From positions 6,860,902 to 6,920,901 of the forward strand of contig NC_087076.1 of NCBI RefSeq assembly GCF_026151205.1: a stretch of 60,000 nt of DNA. The letters are read 5' to 3'. Source of the DNA: Bolinopsis microptera. Taxonomy: Eukaryota; Ctenophora; Tentaculata; Lobata; Bolinopsidae. This document shows, piece by piece, positions 55,165 through 60,000 of the stretch; positions within the stretch are counted from its first letter, which is position 1; each line of letters opens with the position of its first letter. The notes under the pieces were generated by a model. It was not told the origin of the DNA, did no database searches, and saw nothing but the letters and a program-made list of their open reading frames with translations. The position numbers and the translations under genes are program-made.

Positions 55165-55672
55165 ACCTTACAAGACTTTTTTGTGGCGGACCAATTTGCG
55201 ACGACCGAAATTTTGGCGGTCCGAAAATATGGCGAAATTGAACAAAAACCGTCACATTTCGGACGTCACAGAAAATAAGGGTATTTTTCATCATTTTTTG
55301 TGACAGTAAGCAATAAGGAAATTTCTGAAATTCGGTAAAATCATGTTCAAACTTAGTCTGTATTAAGACTGTAAGACTTTCATGTTAGCACATACATGTA
55401 TTTTAATGCAAATTTAAACTGTATTGCTTGACATTCAATTCGTCATTGGTGTGGTGATAATTTGTCCCAAGATGCCAGAATTTATTTATTTATTTTACTT
55501 GATATTACTTTTTAGAAACAAAATAAAGCAGTGAAGGCACAGTCATTGAAATAAGCTAAAAGATAATGCGACGGATTCTATTACGACGACAGAAATTTTG
55601 GCGGTCTGAAAATATGGCAAAATTTTCGGAAAACCGCCACATTTCGTACGTTATAAATATGTCTTGTAAGGT
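55165..55672. mobile_element. About 510-bp MITE with TA flanks
   Basis: TTACCTTACAAGAC (55163-55176) and GTCTTGTAAGGTAA (55661-55674) are perfect inverted termini. Read as CCTTACAAGAC flanked by TA, this fits a Tc1/mariner-type element. Inside, GACGACCGAAATTTTGGCGG and its near copy at about 55587 are direct repeats of about 85 bp containing AATATGGC(G/A)AAATT and CACATTTCG. Confidence 0.7.
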
Positions 55673-55756
55673 AAGCAGGGGGCATTGTATGAGGTACGAA
55701 AGCAGAAGAGCTGTACTTCACGTTACAAGTTCATCATTAAATATACACTGATAGGC

Positions 55757-56613
55757 ATGATCGACTGAACTTACACTTATAATGGCTGTAACATTTGGCG
55801 CCCGACTCAATGTTGAACAGAGCTTCAATTGGGACCTGTGGATTGTAGGAACTTTCAATTGCTACAGCTGCAATAACAAAATGATCATCAAAAATCTCAC
55901 CCCTCTGTAATTGTACTGCTGTAGAGAACACAAATTCACTAGTCACGTTAAAAGCGAAATGTTGTGTGAACTTATTGAGATGATCTGTTGTGACTGTCAT
56001 AATTTTGTCTGGGCTCTGAAGTTGTTGCTGCTCATTTGATTCCGGTAAAGTGGTAATGGACCCACATCATACCTCGGTACAGTCAAGTACGAGTCTAGTG
56101 TTGGGGTGGGAAGCGAAGCATGCGGGCATTGCTTACTGGCACCTCGCTAGTGACGGTAGTTCGTTGCCAACCAGGGTCTTGAACTTGTTGACCATGATAT
56201 CCAGCCAGGACCTCCATATCGATGTTATCTGTGATCTCGATACCTGAATTTAGTTTCGTTAGGAGAAAAGTTTTGAAACTGTCCCTAGAACAGCTGTTTT
56301 TTAAAACTCTTTTGAAATGTAAAAAGTCAAAAATCAACATGTTTATAGTTCCATTTGAAAGGCCAACTGCTGTTACCCAAACTACCACTGTTGCTACTTA
56401 AAAGCGTACCTGAAAATCGACAGCCAAAATATCATCAGGAAAATTAACTCGCAGTTTCTTCAGCGTGATGAGCAGTTGGTCCTCGTACAGGAGGGTCGAA
56501 TGTTTGTTGCCAGTAACGGCGTAGGTGAGGGAGGTTCGGCTGCGATAAGACCAGAGGAACTTCAGCAAGGCAAGAAATACCTCTCCGTTAGGTAATCCAG
56601 TGTATTGGTGAAC
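55757..56613 (-). CDS. Harbinger-type DDE_Tnp_4 transposase-derived gene, divergent
   Basis: The exon 56613-56410 reads VHQYTGLPNGEVFLALLKFL, then YEDQLLITLKKLRVNFPDDI, a clear match from memory to the helix-turn-helix domain in front of DDE_Tnp_4 (Harbinger-like) transposases. Exon 56243-56137 continues in phase 0 with VSRSQITSIWRSWLDIM, the second helix-turn-helix part. A 22-nt micro-exon at 56094-56073 (LVLDCTE) matches the first catalytic Asp motif. The next open block (about 56028-55757; FNVTSEFVFST, then RGEIFDDHF) may be the following core strand, where F-x-S...G-x-I-S-D is expected, but fits poorly. Introns between are very short. The later Asp and Glu of the triad were not found, so the gene is either diverged or inactive. 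Confidence 0.65.
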
Positions 56614-56639
56614 CTGGGTAAATATTTTATATGCGGTAA

Positions 56640-58430
56640 CGAATGGGGCAACGTTATCTTACTCTTAGATGGCGTGACGTGAGTAACAAGTGTGGCGTGA
56701 CCAGTTGAACACTTAGTGATTTGTTCAAGTCATGAGATTTATTATAGAATAATAATGAAATGTAGGAGTCTGGAAAAGTTCTAAAATCGGGTACAACAGT
56801 ATGACGCAATTACGATGACAAAGAGCACATACCATTCGCGCAGAATTCTTTATGGTGGCGAATGTGATTCCTTCCAGAAGAGAGTTCTTATACCGCTGTT
56901 GGTGGGTGACGCATACTCTCGAGTCATTCGTAATCCATGCCCTGAAAGAGGTTACAGTTTGAGCAGTGCTTTATATAATGGTATTTATGATGATTGCAGG
57001 TGTAACTTCAAGCGTCCAAGAACTTACGAATATTAAAACTGTTAGGACTTATGAGCAATCAACTAACGTGGGGTATGTGAGCTTGACCGATTCAAGGGCT
57101 CTTTTTGGAATTCTTCGTCTTCCAAACGTAGCACATCCAGGAATGGAACATTTCATATTAATCTTGTTAATGAAAAAGTTAGTATATAAAGCTTGTCAGT
57201 TGTAACTCTTGCAACAAGTTGACATAGAACGGCTAAACGTGCATACAATTAGATCGAGGAGCAGCGGTTCTGTATCAAAGCTGTTACAATTGAAACAACT
57301 GGGCAGTTCGGCAAATTTAGAAAATGATCCGGCATCTAGATTTTCCTTATTTAGCAAATGTATTCGAACAACGTTTGAGACATATATTCAATATTATTTG
57401 TATTTACAGCCATCTCCAAATTAAGAACTAACAGCCTCATTTGAATGTGTGTACAGTAACTTTAATTAGATATGCAGCTAAATTGTAACAGGGTGTCCGA
57501 ATTTGAAACGTCGATTCTTGATTCACTCAGTCCGAGTTGAAAAATCACGAGATCACTTTAAACTGTTGGGAAGGTTACAAAACTTAATGATGTGTTTTTT
57601 GCACTGTTACCAGTATACATGTGCGGCGATAAGATGTTCACGAAAAAAATTGAAATCATGTGGTTCTTGTAGCTTCTAGTTTTGACAAATTGTACAGGGG
57701 TCTCGCACGTTACGCACCAAAACGGCAAATTTAGATTCTAAGACTAAGAGGAAATTAACTTCACGTCGCTACATGCACAGTTAATTTTTAAGCACGGGCA
57801 ATTAACAATTAAAGTAAAGTGCGCAGTAAAGTGCGCAGTAAAGTGCGCAGTAAAGTGAAAGTAGCTTTAACTTTGCAGATTCTTGTTCTCTGATTGGCTG
57901 AATTGTATCACGTGGTACATGGTGGAATTGCATTCTTGGAATAATTGAAGCGTGCAAATGCAATGAACTAACAAGCGCGCGCGGGATTCAACAGACTGTG
58001 AAGAAGCGATCATCTGTAGTAATATCGCCAGCCAGTAAGGTCTGCTGGGCATAAATAACTTTTATCATCAGGTACTGTTCTGCAGTAAACTTTTTCGATC
58101 ATAATTTATTGACTTCTTATCAAGTAAAATACAATTTTTATTTTCCCCAGAAGAATCAATACATATTGAACTATAAATATCCGATAATTCCATTAACAAT
58201 TAATAATCATTTAAAATTACTTTGTCATTTGTAAAATTAAAAACGAAAAGCCGTACGATGAACACGCGCGGCATTTTTTCTGCAGCTGCCTAACTTGTAG
58301 CCGCTAACATCAAAGCCGCCGCGCGCACCAAGTGCTAGGGTGCATTCTCATTGACAATTAAACTTGGTCAAAGATATTTATATACAGTTCCTAAATTAAA
58401 TCAATAATCATGTTAATATGAGTATTCTTG
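56640..58430. other. Intergenic, no supported gene
   Basis: Plus-strand frames at 56815-57036, 56966-57205 and 57209-57424 overlap or abut, but show no family pattern and no coherent splice phase. A 12-bp tandem repeat (GCGCAGTAAAGT) lies at about 57815-57858. Confidence 0.5.
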
Positions 58431-58432
58431 TA

Positions 58433-58790
58433 TCACGTGGTGACCCCCACGGTCGTTTCACTGTAGCGTCTTCGACGCGCTACAGGGGGAGCCGCGCACT
58501 TCGTGCGCGGCGGGTCATACAACGTATGACAAGAGTATTCAACACTACTCGAAAACAAGTATTTGCCGGCCCATCGACGATTTAGTCGCCGAAAGTAAAG
58601 TAAAGTAAAAGTAAAGTAAAAAGTAAAGAACTGTTTGAACTCAGTATTAATTATATCCGACAAATTATACTTTATAATAGTTAAAAAACAAAGTAAAAAG
58701 ATTTTCCTCGATGGGCCGGCATTCGAAACCGCAAAACTTTTTGAGTACGACAAACGATGACACCACCACCAGCCATTAATTGATAAATTC
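58433..58790 (-). mobile_element. SINE-like repeat with a chain of triloop hairpins
   Basis: On the minus strand GGTTTCGAATGCC (58730-58718) resembles an RNA polymerase III B box, with TGGCTGGTGGTGG about 50 nt upstream as a weak A box. Downstream come (TTTAC)n-type repeats and then a run of short hairpins at 58461-58485, 58491-58511 (GCCGCGCAC, loop TTC), 58514-58530 (GTCATAC, loop AAC) and 58533-58550. TGCCGGCCCATCGA (58564-58577) recurs inverted at 58708-58721. The tRNA-derived origin is inference; the hairpins are directly visible. Confidence 0.45.
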
Positions 58791-58934
58791 ATGGGTGGTG
58801 GGATGAAGTAAGATTTGTAATTTCATATTGCCTATCACCTATCACCTATGTTACTTTGCGTATACTGCTTCTAGTTACACGCTAGAGATCTCAGTTCCCA
58901 ATAAACGTGTGACCCAACAGAAGGGATTGTGGAA

Positions 58935-59796
58935 TAGTAGAGGCTCTTACGGGCAAAAAGACGTGTTTTCTGCTACGAGTTTAGAGACCTAACCGCTAAT
59001 TGGACACAATAGTATGATGTCTAAGGATCGATAATATGTTAAGAAGTATAAATTTGGCCTTGTTAGTCACGTGCTATACCAATGCGCGTTTTAAACTTTG
59101 ACAGTCTATTAATCTAAGGCAAATAGAGTAATTATATTCATATTTTGTCAGCAATAAGATCACATTATTTTCTATTTAGTGTGAAAATATGAGCTAGAAC
59201 GGACATAATCTCGCTGAGTTATAGCTGTTTGAAATTTATGATGAACGCGCGGGTGCCAATTGATAACAACTAAATGCTTTTGCGCGTAGTGCGCGTCGAA
59301 AATTTGGCAAAAACGCTTGCGGAGTGACAATATTCAAACTTCGATAAAGTATATGAAGTGGGTACTTCTCGGAAAGGAAAAATTTAGGCAAACACGATGT
59401 GACTATTTTTGGGTTGATTTAATACAACTGCAAAAAATTATTCAAACTTCAAGCAAAAAAGTCAAAATTTTTACCACTTTTTTGGATTTTTACCTCAGAA
59501 CAAATAGAGGGATTTGTTTTATTTTTATACAATCTTGTGCGGCTGTCTTTTAGCTATCTTTATGCAAGTTTTGTCGACATGCCAACAAAATTAACTTGCT
59601 CAAAATATCAAAAAACATGGTTTTTTGGCCTATTTTTGGCCCAAAAATCGGTTTTTTTGCGATTTTACCCCAGAACAATCAGTCCAATCATCTTGAAACC
59701 ACTTTCAATCGATTCTACGGTCAAAAATACGTCTAGTAAGGTGTATTTGGGGTCCCTAACGTATCGAGCAGACAATGCCCGTAAGAGCCTCTACTA
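58935..59796. mobile_element. 862-bp inverted-repeat element (MITE-like)
   Basis: TAGTAGAGGCTCTTACGGGC (left) and its exact reverse complement (right) form the termini; weaker similarity (TCTGCTACGAGTTTAG-type) extends to about 45 bp. GAA flanks both ends (58932-58934 and 59797-59799), but TA at the inner boundary is also possible. Interior frames are not recognisable. Confidence 0.7.
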
Positions 59797-60000
59797 GAAG
59801 GACACGTGCATTTTTACGGGGAACGTTGATCGCCAGTCTGTAGTCAGATCGTTAATAAATTTTAATTTAAAATTGATTGCCGGGCAATGGTGTCAGTGAG
59901 AGACGTTAAGTTAGGCGAACATTGGTACAAAAATATAATAACATAGCAGTTTATCTCTAACTTAAAATCACTATTTGTTAAATTAAGTAAACAAACAGTT

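Overview
The window reads as a nuclear chromosome of an animal, probably a marine or early-branching invertebrate. It carries intron-split genes with GT-AG splice sites, including a divergent Wnt ligand, a CDKL-type kinase and a multi-TIR-domain protein, in an A+T-rich background full of microsatellites, minisatellites and small inverted-repeat transposons. I cannot name the species. Nothing prokaryotic, viral or organellar was seen. Most long open frames in repeats are artefacts of (GA)n, (TG)n or the 32-bp minisatellite. Gene models come from reading splice sites and codon phase by eye; no similarity search was run.

Layout, left half. 1-5110 is one 32-bp G-rich minisatellite array. 5193-5611 is a 419-bp inverted-repeat element with an 8-bp target duplication. 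6603-10338 (+) holds the 3' exons of a CDKL2/3-like kinase. 12972-18176 (-) is the best gene here: four coding exons with matching phases give a 1512-residue protein with three TIR-like regions alternating with beta-rich GxW modules, an EF-hand pair and a C-terminal CaaX box (CSIM). The codons for that tail lie inside a 31-bp minisatellite that runs on downstream. 21895-about 23600 (-) is a Wnt gene whose frame is broken by about seven +1 shifts, most in short homopolymers. From about 23.7 kb to the 100-N gap at 33908-34007 the sequence is rich in homopolymers and nearly gene-free; it looks like poorly polished consensus.

Layout, right half. 34.3-37 kb is satellite-like: a purine tract, several short tandem repeats, poly-C, and about 600 bp of (GA)n. 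Then come an MCM3-like exon with two in-frame stops (37306-37544, -), a DUF6589-like gene (39132-41077, -) and a 388-bp Harbinger-like MITE (41121-41508). At 42709-47658 lies a 4950-bp element with 324-bp terminal inverted repeats that look identical and a 5-bp target duplication; inside it is a spliced ankyrin-type gene with in-frame stops (43983-46727, +). Further right are LINE 3' fragments, a multi-exon gene that may be hAT-derived (50853-53000, -), a Harbinger-type DDE_Tnp_4 gene (about 55760-56613, -), two more MITE-like elements and a SINE-like, hairpin-rich repeat at 58.4-58.8 kb.

The host-type genes (kinase, TIR protein, Wnt) are unrelated in function. The right 25 kb is dominated by mobile DNA and genes derived from it.
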